Shown in pieces: positions 8,768 through 19,800 of a DNA stretch of 64,000 nucleotides. The number at the start of each line of letters is the position of its first letter. Position 1 is the stretch's first letter. This stretch comes from Streptomyces sp. Root1304. Lineage in GTDB: Bacteria > Actinomycetota > Actinomycetes > Streptomycetales > Streptomycetaceae. Below the pieces are notes generated by a model that saw only the letters and a list, made by a program, of their open reading frames with translations, did no database searches and was not told where the DNA came from. The stretch lies in NCBI RefSeq assembly GCF_001426405.1, contig NZ_LMEP01000012.1, forward strand, positions 15,948 to 79,947, read 5' to 3'. The position numbers and the translations under genes are program-made.

Positions 8768-9964
8768 TCAGCCCAGCGCGCGTACCAGCTCCGGGGCCAG
8801 TGCCGGCGGGTTCACCCGGTCCGGGACCACCGAGACCGCGTCGCAGCCGACCCACTCGGCCGCCTCGCGCAGCGCCCGCGCCACCGCCGGAACGGCCTTC
8901 GGGCCGTCCAGACCGACCTGCCGGGCGACGAGCGTCCTGCCCTCCCGCGCCGGGTCCACCCGGCCGACGAGCCGGCCGCCGGAGAGGACCGGCATCGCGA
9001 AGTAGCCGTGCACCCGCTTCTGCTTCGGCACGTACGCCTCCAGGCGATGGGTGAAGCCGAAGATCCGCTCCGTGCGGGCCCGCTCCCAGATCAGCGAGTC
9101 GAACGGCGACAGCAGGGTCGTACGGTGCCGGCCGCGCGGCTCCGAGGCCAGCGCCGCCGGGTCCGCCCAGGCCGGCTTCCCCCAGCCCGCCACCGTGACC
9201 GGCACGAGCCCCGCCGCCTCGACGACCGCGTCGAACTGCTCGCCCCTGAGCCGGTGGTAGTCGGAGATGTCCGCGCGCGTGCCCACGCCCAGCGCCTCGC
9301 CCGCCTGCCGCACCAGACGCCGCACGCACTCGGTGTCGTCCAGGTCGTCGTGGAGCAGGGGCTGCGGGATCGCCCGCTCCGCCAGGTCGTACACCCGCTT
9401 CCAGCTGCGCCGCTCGACCACGACCACCTCGCCGTACATCAGCGCCCGCTCCACGGCGATCTTGGAGTCCGACCAGTCCCACCACTCGCCCTTGTTCTTC
9501 GCGCCGCCCAGCTCGGTCGCCGTCAGCGGGCCCTCGGCCCGCAGCTGGTCGATCACCTTGTCGTACGCCCCCGGCGCCAGCTCGTGGCCCCAGTGCGGGC
9601 GGTCGCGGTAGGCCCGCCTGCGGAAGGCGAAGTGCGGCCACTCCTCGACGGGCAGGACGCAGGCCGCGTGCGACCAGTACTCGAAGGCGTTGCGCCGGGC
9701 CGGGGGCGCGCCCTCGGGGCCCGTGGGCCAGTAGGCGTCCTCGACCGCCGTACGGCCGACGGCGCCCAGGCGCGCGTACGGGATGAGCTCGTGCGAGCGG
9801 GCCAGGACGGAGATCGTGTCGAGCTGGACCTGACCGAGACCGCGCAGCACCCCGCGCACCCCGGCGCGGCGGTCCGGCGCACCCAGGAAGCCCTGGGCGC
9901 GCAGCGCGATGCGGCGGGCGTCGTCGGCGGACAGTTCGGCGGCGGGGCGCGGCACAGTCGTCAT
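8768..9964 (-). CDS. YcaQ/AlkX-like winged-helix DNA glycosylase
   Basis: 398 residues starting at 9964; an in-frame ATG at 9988 is possible. The protein matches the HTH_42 winged-helix family that includes E. coli YcaQ (AlkX) and streptomycete AlkZ, which unhook interstrand crosslinks and bulky N-alkyl adducts. The catalytic-loop region reads G-Q-V-Q-L-D-T-I-S-V at 44-53. Aligned by its context, Q47-L48-D49 is the Q-phi-D motif of the AlkX class. The family-typical H-G-Y-F-A-M-P-V and L-L-S-P-F-D-S-L segments are present. In Streptomyces such enzymes can protect against self-made DNA alkylators, but no biosynthetic cluster is in view, so a housekeeping role is more likely. Its last bases face the preceding regulator. 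Confidence 0.85.
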   Translation of the reverse strand: MTTVPRPAAELSADDARRIALRAQGFLGAPDRRAGVRGVLRGLGQVQLDTISVLARSHELIPYARLGAVGRTAVEDAYWPTGPEGAPPARRNAFEYWSHAACVLPVEEWPHFAFRRRAYRDRPHWGHELAPGAYDKVIDQLRAEGPLTATELGGAKNKGEWWDWSDSKIAVERALMYGEVVVVERRSWKRVYDLAERAIPQPLLHDDLDDTECVRRLVRQAGEALGVGTRADISDYHRLRGEQFDAVVEAAGLVPVTVAGWGKPAWADPAALASEPRGRHRTTLLSPFDSLIWERARTERIFGFTHRLEAYVPKQKRVHGYFAMPVLSGGRLVGRVDPAREGRTLVARQVGLDGPKAVPAVARALREAAEWVGCDAVSVVPDRVNPPALAPELVRALG

Positions 9965-10074
9965 GGACCGCACCCTAGGCCCCGGCACTGACAGCCCGGG
10001 CGGGGGCCGGGCGGGGCCGGAGAAGCCCCTGACCCCGGCCCCCGGCCTCGCCCCGGGCCCTCAGGCCCCGGCCC

Positions 10075-10662
10075 TCAGGCCCGGGCCGGCAGGTCGCGGG
10101 GCGGGAGGTGGGGCAGGGGGCTGGGGAGGCCGAAGTCGGACGGGAGGAGGGCGGCGACCCAGCTGTCGCGGAGCGTGCCCTTGTTGGTGAGGCCGGCGCG
10201 CTGGGTGCCCTCCATGACGAAGCCGACCCGCTCGGCCACCGCGCGGGAGCCGGCGTTGCCGACCTCGGCGCGCCACACCAGGCGGGTGCAGCCGAGCCCG
10301 GTGAAGGCCCAGTGGGCGAGGGCGCGGACGGTCTCCGTCATGTAGCCGCTGCCGCGGTGTTCCTCGGCCAGCCAGTAGCCGACCTCCCAGACGCCCATGC
10401 CGCGGCTGCTCAGGGTGACGGCGGCGAGCAGGGGGCCGCCGGCCAGCGGTTCGACGGCGAAGGTGTACTCGGTGTCCTCGCGCCAGCCGTCGGGCACGAG
10501 ACGGTTCAGGAACAGCTCGGCGTCCTGCCGGGTGTAGGGGTCGGGGACGACGGTCCAGCGCCGGATGCCCGGGTCCTGACAGATGGCGTACACCGCGTCG
10601 GTGTCCTCCGGGACGAAGTTCCGCAGCCGCAGTCGGTCGGTGGTGAGGGTGATGGGATCCAT
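10075..10662 (-). CDS. GNAT-family N-acetyltransferase (RimJ/RimL type)
   Basis: 195 residues from the ATG at 10662. The start L-T-T-D-R-L-R-L-R and the acetyl-CoA loop region [13 protein letters not shown], followed by [13 protein letters not shown], are diagnostic of the RimJ/RimL group of GNAT enzymes. These acetylate ribosomal proteins, small amines or antibiotics; the substrate here cannot be read from sequence. It lies downstream of and in the same direction as nothing obvious, between the glycosylase gene and the divergent secA. Confidence 0.88.
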   Translation of the reverse strand: MDPITLTTDRLRLRNFVPEDTDAVYAICQDPGIRRWTVVPDPYTRQDAELFLNRLVPDGWREDTEYTFAVEPLAGGPLLAAVTLSSRGMGVWEVGYWLAEEHRGSGYMTETVRALAHWAFTGLGCTRLVWRAEVGNAGSRAVAERVGFVMEGTQRAGLTNKGTLRDSWVAALLPSDFGLPSPLPHLPPRDLPARA

Positions 10663-10901
10663 GCCGGGATTGTGGTGACCGCGGGGACGGGAAGCGAACA
10701 CTTTTCGGGTGGGGCGGCACCTTCCGCCCACCTCGTGCGTTCTCTTTCCGGGCGGACGTACGGCTCCGGCACTGCGGGCCTCCCTCTGCGAGGGCGGTCT
10801 CGCTTACGATGGCCGTTGCGGTGGGGACCACCTGCCGTGCCCGCGCTCGCGTCCATCACAAGACCCAGTGCCAGGCCCGACCGGCAAGGAGACCAGCCTC
10901 A

Positions 10902-13709
<2,808 letters not shown>

Positions 13710-13768
13710 CCTCGGGCTGATGCCGTGAGGTGAGGGGGTCGGTCGCCCGGTGGGCGGCCGGCCCTTCG

Positions 13769-13807
13769 TCATGCGGGGCTTTCCTTCGGCTGCTTCATGC
13801 GGGGCTT
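13769..13807. repeat. 13-bp direct repeat after secA
   Basis: TCATGCGGGGCTT occurs at 13769-13781 and again at 13795-13807, in the 110-base convergent gap between secA and the Rv3235-family gene. I see no strong terminator hairpin in this gap, so the repeat may mark where transcription ends, or mean nothing. Confidence 0.4.
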
Positions 13808-13819
13808 CTTCCGGGTGCC

Positions 13820-14308
13820 TCACGCCGGGAGGGTCGCCGTGCCGAGGCCGTCGAGCTCCACGGCGGCGCAGCGCCAGCGCTGGTCCTCGCCGCGCTCCAG
13901 GCGGAAGGCCATCGCCCGCACGCGGGCGCCGGTCGCGATCGTCGCGAAGGCCTCCAGGGCCGTACGGTCCTCGCCCAGCTGGACCGAGCAGCGGCGCAGC
14001 ACCGGGCGGGGGCCGTGGGAGCGCAGAGGCGTCTCCGGGGCGATCCGGACGAGCTGCTCGTACGCCTCGCCGACGGTGTGGCCGAGCATCCAGTGCACCG
14101 GGCGCTCCCCGCTGAGCACCGCGAGCAGGCGCTCGGCGAAGACGGTGTGCGGGGGCAGGGCGCGGGGGCGGCCGAGGGGGGCGGTGCGGGGCGCGGGTGT
14201 GCGGGGGTGGGTGCCCGCCGAGCCGCGGGGGCGGGTGCCGGCCGGGCCGCCGGGGGTCCGGCGGGGGCGGGGGGTGCTGCCCGTGGGGGTGAGGGTGGTG
14301 GTCGTCAT
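13820..14308 (-). CDS. Rv3235-family conserved actinobacterial protein
   Basis: 162 residues. The first 45 are Thr/Pro/Arg/Gly-rich and look disordered. The rest is a compact domain with A-E-R-L-L-A-V-L-S-G-E-R-P-V-H-W-M-L near 58-75 and a C-terminal R-A-M-A-F-R-L-E-R ... W-R-C-A-A-V-E-L strand pattern, as in the Rv3235 family found beside secA across Actinobacteria. Function is unknown; a link to secretion or to SecA is only guilt by association. It is convergent with secA. A triple direct repeat lies just upstream. Confidence 0.82.
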   Translation of the reverse strand: MTTTTLTPTGSTPRPRRTPGGPAGTRPRGSAGTHPRTPAPRTAPLGRPRALPPHTVFAERLLAVLSGERPVHWMLGHTVGEAYEQLVRIAPETPLRSHGPRPVLRRCSVQLGEDRTALEAFATIATGARVRAMAFRLERGEDQRWRCAAVELDGLGTATLPA

Positions 14309-14330
14309 GGCGGCGGGCCCCTGTCGTTGC

Positions 14331-14356
14331 GTAACCGGTCGGTACCAGTCAGTAAC
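14331..14356. promoter_or_regulatory. Three GTAAC-like pentamers one helical turn apart, candidate operator
   Basis: GTAAC at 14331, GTACC at 14342 and GTAAC at 14352 lie at 11- and 10-base spacing, 23 bases upstream of the Rv3235-family start. Tandem 5-bp half-sites at about 11-bp spacing are the usual layout for OmpR-family regulators such as MtrA, PhoP or GlnR. Which regulator binds is not determined. The rest of the 288-base gap 14309-14596 shows no gene. Confidence 0.4.
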
Positions 14357-14596
14357 TTTCCTTGGGGATCTTGTACGGGTGGGCTCGGAGCGCCCGCAAG
14401 GAGCCCGTGGCGGCGGGGCGGCCCGAAAACGGAATCACCTATCCGGGTGACGGGCGGGAAAATCGGGTCTCCGGGGCCTCGGAGAGGGCCGTCCCGGGGT
14501 GGACGTACGCCGACTTCGGCCGGAATCCCCGAAGGGGGACTCCGCACGTATCCTGAGGGCCTCCGTCTGCCTCTCCGTCTACGAAAGCGGCCAGCG

Positions 14597-15103
14597 ATGC
14601 GCGTCTACGTCCCCCTGACCCTCCCCGGTCTCGCACAGGCGCACAAGGCGGGCGAGCTGGGCACCGGTCCGCTCACCGCCTACGCCGTCACCCCCGCCCT
14701 GCGTGAGTGGTACGTCTCCGACGACATCGAGGAGCTGGAGTACGCGGCGCTCAACCGGGCCGCCTCCGCCTCGCTGCGCCTGCTGGCCGGCGACCCCGAG
14801 GCGCCCCGGCGCCGGATCGTCGTCGCGGTGGACGTCGCCGACAAGGACGCGGTCACGGACCCCGACCGGGGGCTCGACGCCGGCTCCATCGGCGAGGTCC
14901 GGATCGCCGGGCCCGTACCGCTGGCCAAGGCGGCGGCCGTCCACGCCGACGCGGACGACGCCGAGGCCGATGTGACGGCCGCGGCGGCGGCGCTCGGGGC
15001 GGCGGACCAGGGCGACGACGACGCGCAGTTCGTCGTGGACGGGGCCGAGGACCACGAGCTGCTGTGGTTCGGGGTGCAGGAGATTCCGGGGCTGCTGGGC
15101 TGA
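14597..15103 (+). CDS. Conserved actinobacterial protein, DUF6912-like
   Basis: 168 residues from the ATG at 14597. It begins M-R-V-Y-V-P-L-T-L-P-G-L and contains T-A-Y-A-V-T-P-A-L-R-E-W-Y and an acidic C-terminal region ending D-E-L-L-W-F-G-V-Q-E-I-P. This pattern is widely conserved in actinomycetes next to secA-region genes, and the function is unknown. No signal peptide or membrane helix is present, so it is cytosolic. It lies 49 bases before a HAD phosphatase gene in the same direction, so they may be co-transcribed. Confidence 0.75.
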   Translation: MRVYVPLTLPGLAQAHKAGELGTGPLTAYAVTPALREWYVSDDIEELEYAALNRAASASLRLLAGDPEAPRRRIVVAVDVADKDAVTDPDRGLDAGSIGEVRIAGPVPLAKAAAVHADADDAEADVTAAAAALGAADQGDDDAQFVVDGAEDHELLWFGVQEIPGLLG

Positions 15104-15152
15104 GGGCCCGCGCCCGGTCTTGGCTGTCGGAGGCGGCGGGTACCGTCTTTCC

Positions 15153-15809
15153 ATGGGGAAGCACGGGAAGCACCTGGTCTGGGACTGGAACGGCACACTG
15201 CTCGACGACACCGGGGCGGTCATCGGGGCGACCAACGCCGCCTTCGCCGAGCTGGGGCTCGAATCGATCACTCTGGAGCGGTACCGCGAGCTCTACACGG
15301 TGCCGGTGCCCAAGTTCTACGAGCGGCTCATGGGGCGGCTGCCCACCGACGCCGAGTGGACCGTGATGGACGGCATTTTTCACCGGCACTACTGGGAGCG
15401 GGCCGAGGCCTGCGTGCTGACCTCCGGCGCCGCTGAGCTGCTCGCGGCGCGGCAGGAGTCCGGGTTCACCCAGTCGCTGCTGTCGCTCGCGCCGCACGCG
15501 GAGCTGATACCGCTGGTGCGGCGGTACGGGATCGCTGAGCGGTTCGTACGGATGGACGGGCGGGCCGACACGTCCACGGACGGGAAGTCCGGGCACATGG
15601 TGCGGCACCTCGCCGCGCTCGCCGTCCCCGCGGAACGGGTGGTCGTCATCGGTGACGCGGCGGACGACGCGGTGGCTGCGGCGCACGTGGGGGCGAAGGC
15701 GGTGCTGTACACCGGGGGGTCGCACAGTCGGGCTTCGCTGGCGCGCGTCGGGGTGCCGGTGGTGGATTCCCTCGCGGAGGCGGTCGCCGTGGCGGAGGAG
15801 CTGGTCTAG
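15153..15809 (+). CDS. HAD-superfamily hydrolase
   Basis: 218 residues from the ATG at 15153. Motif I is V-W-D-W-N-G-T-L-L-D-D (nucleophile D11), motif II T-S-G near residue 91 (the Thr/Ser of L-T-S-G-A-A), and motif IV V-V-I-G-D-A-A-D-D-A with its acidic pair near 168. The cap is an alpha-helical insert as in phosphoglycolate-phosphatase-like enzymes. Position D+2 of motif I is Asn (N13) where most phosphatases have Asp, which would affect acid/base catalysis. The substrate is unknown. Confidence 0.85.
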   Translation: MGKHGKHLVWDWNGTLLDDTGAVIGATNAAFAELGLESITLERYRELYTVPVPKFYERLMGRLPTDAEWTVMDGIFHRHYWERAEACVLTSGAAELLAARQESGFTQSLLSLAPHAELIPLVRRYGIAERFVRMDGRADTSTDGKSGHMVRHLAALAVPAERVVVIGDAADDAVAAAHVGAKAVLYTGGSHSRASLARVGVPVVDSLAEAVAVAEELV

Positions 15810-15812
15810 CCG

Positions 15813-15882
15813 GGCCGAGGCCGCCTCCGGCGGGGTGCGGGGGCGGCCCGGTGGCCGGAACCGCCCCCTGCGGGCCTCGGCC
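15813..15882. terminator. Bidirectional terminator between HAD and DJ-1 genes
   Basis: A 10-bp outer stem (GGCCGAGGCC at 15813 with its complement at 15873-15882) encloses a second G/C-rich stem. The element fills the convergent gap and slightly precedes the DJ-1 stop codon, so it can end both transcripts. Confidence 0.6.
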
Positions 15883-15886
15883 CCGT

Positions 15887-16441
15887 TCAGCCCTTCGCTC
15901 GGAGGACCTTCAGGAATTCGCGCATCCAGGTCGGGTGGTCCGGCCAGGCGCGGGAGGAGACCAGGAGGCCGTCCACCACGGCCGCGCTGTCCTGGAAGGT
16001 CGCCCCGGCCGCCTGCATGTCGAGTTCGAGCGCCGGGTACGCCGTGACCCGGCGGCCCTCCAGGCTGCCGACGGCGGCCGTCAGGAGCGGGCCGTGACAG
16101 ATCTGGGCCACCGGCTTGTCGGCGTCGAAGAAGGACTTGAGGATCTTGCGCAGCTCCGGGTCGTTGCGCAGGTACTCCGGCGCGCGTCCGCCCGGGATCA
16201 CCACCGCCACGTACGCGCCCGGGTCGACCTCCGAGAAGGCCAGGTCGGCGGGCCAGGTGTAGCCGGGCTTCTCCGTGTACGTGTCGAAGCCGGGCTCGAA
16301 GTCGTGGACGACGAAGCGGAGCGTCTTGCGGGCCGGGGCCGCGATGTCGACCTCGTACCCCTCTTCGAGAAGCCGCTGGTACGGGTACATCACCTCCAGC
16401 GACTCCGCAGCGTCCCCGGTCACGATCAGGATCTTCGCCAT
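15887..16441 (-). CDS. DJ-1/PfpI-family class I glutamine-amidotransferase-like protein
   Basis: 184 residues. The nucleophile-elbow Cys115 lies in A-Q-I-C-H-G-P and a conserved Glu (E16) sits near the N terminus, the usual DJ-1/PfpI pair; V-I-P-G-G-R-A-P-E-Y is the oxyanion-side loop. Members act as glyoxalase/deglycase-type enzymes or stress chaperones. The exact activity cannot be told from sequence. It is convergent with the HAD gene, and about 430 bases separate it from gdh. Confidence 0.88.
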   Translation of the reverse strand: MAKILIVTGDAAESLEVMYPYQRLLEEGYEVDIAAPARKTLRFVVHDFEPGFDTYTEKPGYTWPADLAFSEVDPGAYVAVVIPGGRAPEYLRNDPELRKILKSFFDADKPVAQICHGPLLTAAVGSLEGRRVTAYPALELDMQAAGATFQDSAAVVDGLLVSSRAWPDHPTWMREFLKVLRAKG

Positions 16442-16872
16442 GGCTCTCCCAGATCACAGATGGTCGGTCTGCCGTACAGCGCCCATGCTCGCGTACGCAC
16501 CGCCCCCGGCGGGGCGCTTTGCCAAGAGGACATGTGTCGCTGTCCATAACGTCAAACTTCCACCCCCTCTTTTGTACACATACGGCTCATGACGGTTCGG
16601 GGGTCGGGGGCGATAGGCTTTTGCCGTGATCAGCGCGATACGCCGAGGGGGCAGTGAAGCCCCCGGCTGCCGCCCGACTCGCTACGGCGGTCGGGCCGCC
16701 CGTGCGTTCGCCGATCCGTTCCGTCCGGGCGCGCCGCGCTCTGTGGCCGATAACGACCCGGACATCTCTCATCCGGGCATAACGTCGACTTCGACCGGAA
16801 TCACCGCGTCGTGGCGTTGTGCCCTTTCTTCCACCGACGTCACGCAACGGCGCGCGACAGGAGTCAGAGGAC
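16442..16872. promoter_or_regulatory. 431-base divergent gap between the DJ-1 gene and gdh
   Basis: No convincing gene is present on either strand. The stretch must hold the promoters of both neighbours. A good Shine-Dalgarno (AGGAGTCAGAGG) sits just before the gdh ATG. I could not pick a promoter with confidence; G+C drops around 16535-16580, which is where the DJ-1 promoter may lie. Confidence 0.4.
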
Positions 16873-19800
16873 ATGCAGACCAAGCTGGACGAAGCCAAGG
16901 CCGAGCTGCTCGAGAGGGCCGCTCGGGTAGCTGAGCACAGCCCGGTCGGGGGGCGACTTCCGACGGGCCCGGAGGGTGCCGGGGAGCGCCCGGACCGGGA
17001 CACCGTGCTCGAATACCTCCAGCGCTACTACCTGCACACCGCGCCGGAGGACCTCGGCGACCGGGACCCGGTCGACGTGTTCGGGGCCGCGCTCTCTCAC
17101 TACCGGCTCGCGGAGAACCGCCCGCAGGGCACCGCGAACGTACGCGTCCACACCCCGACGGTGGAGGAGAACGGCTGGACCAGCAGCCACTCCGTCGTCG
17201 AGGTCGTCACGGACGACATGCCGTTCCTCGTCGACTCCGTCACCAACGAGCTGTCCCGCCAGGGCCGCGGCATCCACGTCGTGATCCACCCGCAGGTCCT
17301 CGTCCGCCGTGACGTCACCGGCAAGCTCATCGAGGTCCTGTCGGCGCAGATCCACGGCGAGCTGCCGCACGACGCGCTCACCGAGTCCTGGATCCACGTC
17401 GAGATCGACCGCGAGACCGACCGCGCCGACCTCAAGCAGATCACCGCCGACCTGCTGCGCGTCCTGTCCGACGTCCGCGAGACGGTCGAGGACTGGGACA
17501 AGATGCGCGAGGCCGCCCTGCGGATCGCCGAGGGCCTCCCGGACGAGCCCACCGCCTCCGACCTGCGCCCCACCGAGGTGGAGGAGGCCCGCGAGCTGCT
17601 GCGCTGGCTCGCCGACGACCACTTCACCTTCCTCGGCTACCGCGAGTACCAGCTGGTCAACGGCGACGCGCTGTCCGCCGTCCCCGGCACGGGTCTCGGC
17701 ATCCTGCGCTCCGACCCGCAGCACTCCGGCGACGACAAGGGCCACCACGCCCACCCCGTCTCGCCGTCGTTCAGCCGCCTGCCCGAGGACGTCCGCGCCA
17801 AGGCCCGCGAGCACAAGCTGCTGATCCTGACGAAGGCCAACAGCCGCTCGACCGTCCACCGCCCCTCGTACCTCGACTACGTCGGCGTGAAGAAGTTCGA
17901 CGCCGACGGCAACGTCATCGGCGAGCGCCGCTTCCTCGGCCTGTTCTCCTCGGCCGCCTACACCGAGTCCGTCCGCCGGGTCCCCGTCGTCAAGCGCAAG
18001 GTCCAGGAGGTCCTGGAGGGCGCCGGCTTCTCGCCGAACAGCCACGACGGCCGCGACCTGCTCCAGATCCTGGAGACCTACCCGCGCGACGAGCTGTTCC
18101 AGACCCCGGCCGACCAGCTCCGGTCCGTCGTCACCAGCGTCCTGTACCTCCAGGAACGGCGCCGGCTGCGCCTCTACCTGCGCCAGGACGAGTACGGCCG
18201 CTACTACTCGGCCCTCGTCTACCTGCCGCGCGACCGCTACACGACCCGCGTCCGGCTGCGGATCATCGACATCCTGAAGGAGGAGCTCGGCGGCACCAGC
18301 GTCGACTTCACCGCCTGGAACACCGAGTCGATCCTGTCCCGGCTGCACTTCGTCGTCCGCGTCCAGCCCGGCACCGAGCTGGCGAAGCTCACCGACGCCG
18401 ACGTCGACCGCATCGAGGCCCGGCTCGTCGAGGCCGCCCGCTCCTGGGCCGACGGCTTCGGCGAGGCGCTGAACGCCGAGTGCGGCGAGGAGCGCGCCGC
18501 CGAGCTGCTCCGCCAGTACGGCAACGCCTTCCCCGAGGGCTACAAGGCCGACCACTCGCCGCGCGCGGCCGTCGCCGACCTGGTCCACCTGGAGGCCCTG
18601 GCCCGCACCGAGGGCAAGGACTTCGCGCTCTCCCTGTACGAGCCCGTCGTCGCGGGCCCCGGCGAGCGCCGCTTCAAGATCTACAAGACCGGCGACCCGA
18701 TCTCCCTCTCCGCCGTGCTCCCGGTGCTCAACCGGCTCGGCGTCGAGGTCACCGACGAGCGCCCGTACGAGCTGCGCTGTGCCGACCGCACCCACGCCTG
18801 GGTCTACGACTTCGGCCTGCGGATGCCGCTCCCGACCGGCAACGGCGGCGACTACCTCGGCGACGACGCCCGTGAGCGCTTCCAGGAGGCCTTCGCCGCC
18901 ACCTGGACCGGCGAGGCCGAGAACGACAACTTCAACTCCCTCGTCCTCTCCGCCGGGCTCACCTGGCGCGAGGCGATGGTGCTGCGCGCGTACGCCAAGT
19001 ACCTGCGCCAGGCCGGTGCGACGTTCAGCCAGGACTACATGGAGGACACCCTCCGCAACAACGTCCACACCACCCGGCTGCTCGTCAACCTCTTCGAGGC
19101 CCGGATGGCGCCGGAGCGCCAGCGCGCCGGCGTCGAGCTGACCGACGCGCTCCTGGAGGAGCTGGACGCCGCCCTCGACCAGGTCGCGAGCCTGGACGAG
19201 GACCGCATCCTGCGTTCCTTCCTCACCGTCATCAAGGCGACGCTGCGGACCAACTTCTTCCAGCTGACGGCGGACGGGAAGCCGCACTCCTACGTGTCGA
19301 TGAAGTTCGACCCGCAGGCCATCCCGGACCTCCCGGCGCCCCGCCCGGCCTTCGAGATCTGGGTGTACTCCCCGCGCGTCGAGGGCGTCCACCTGCGCTT
19401 CGGCAAGGTCGCCCGAGGCGGTCTGCGCTGGTCCGACCGCCGCGAGGACTTCCGTACGGAGATCCTCGGCCTGGTCAAGGCGCAGATGGTGAAGAACACC
19501 GTCATCGTGCCCGTCGGCGCCAAGGGCGGCTTCGTCGCCAAGCAGCTCCCGGACCCGACCGTGGACCGCGACGCCTGGCTGGCCGAGGGCATCGCCTCGT
19601 ACAAGACCTTCATCTCGGCGCTGCTCGACATCACCGACAACCTGGTCGCGGGCGAGGTCGTGCCGCCGCTCGACGTGGTCCGCCACGACGAGGACGACAC
19701 CTACCTGGTGGTCGCCGCCGACAAGGGCACCGCGACCTTCTCCGACATCGCCAACGGCGTCGCGGAGTCGTACGGCTTCTGGCTCGGCGACGCCTTCGCC

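Noticed and set aside
10075..10831. Alternative frames covering the GNAT gene on both strands
   Set aside because: Only the frame ending at 10075 has GNAT motifs.
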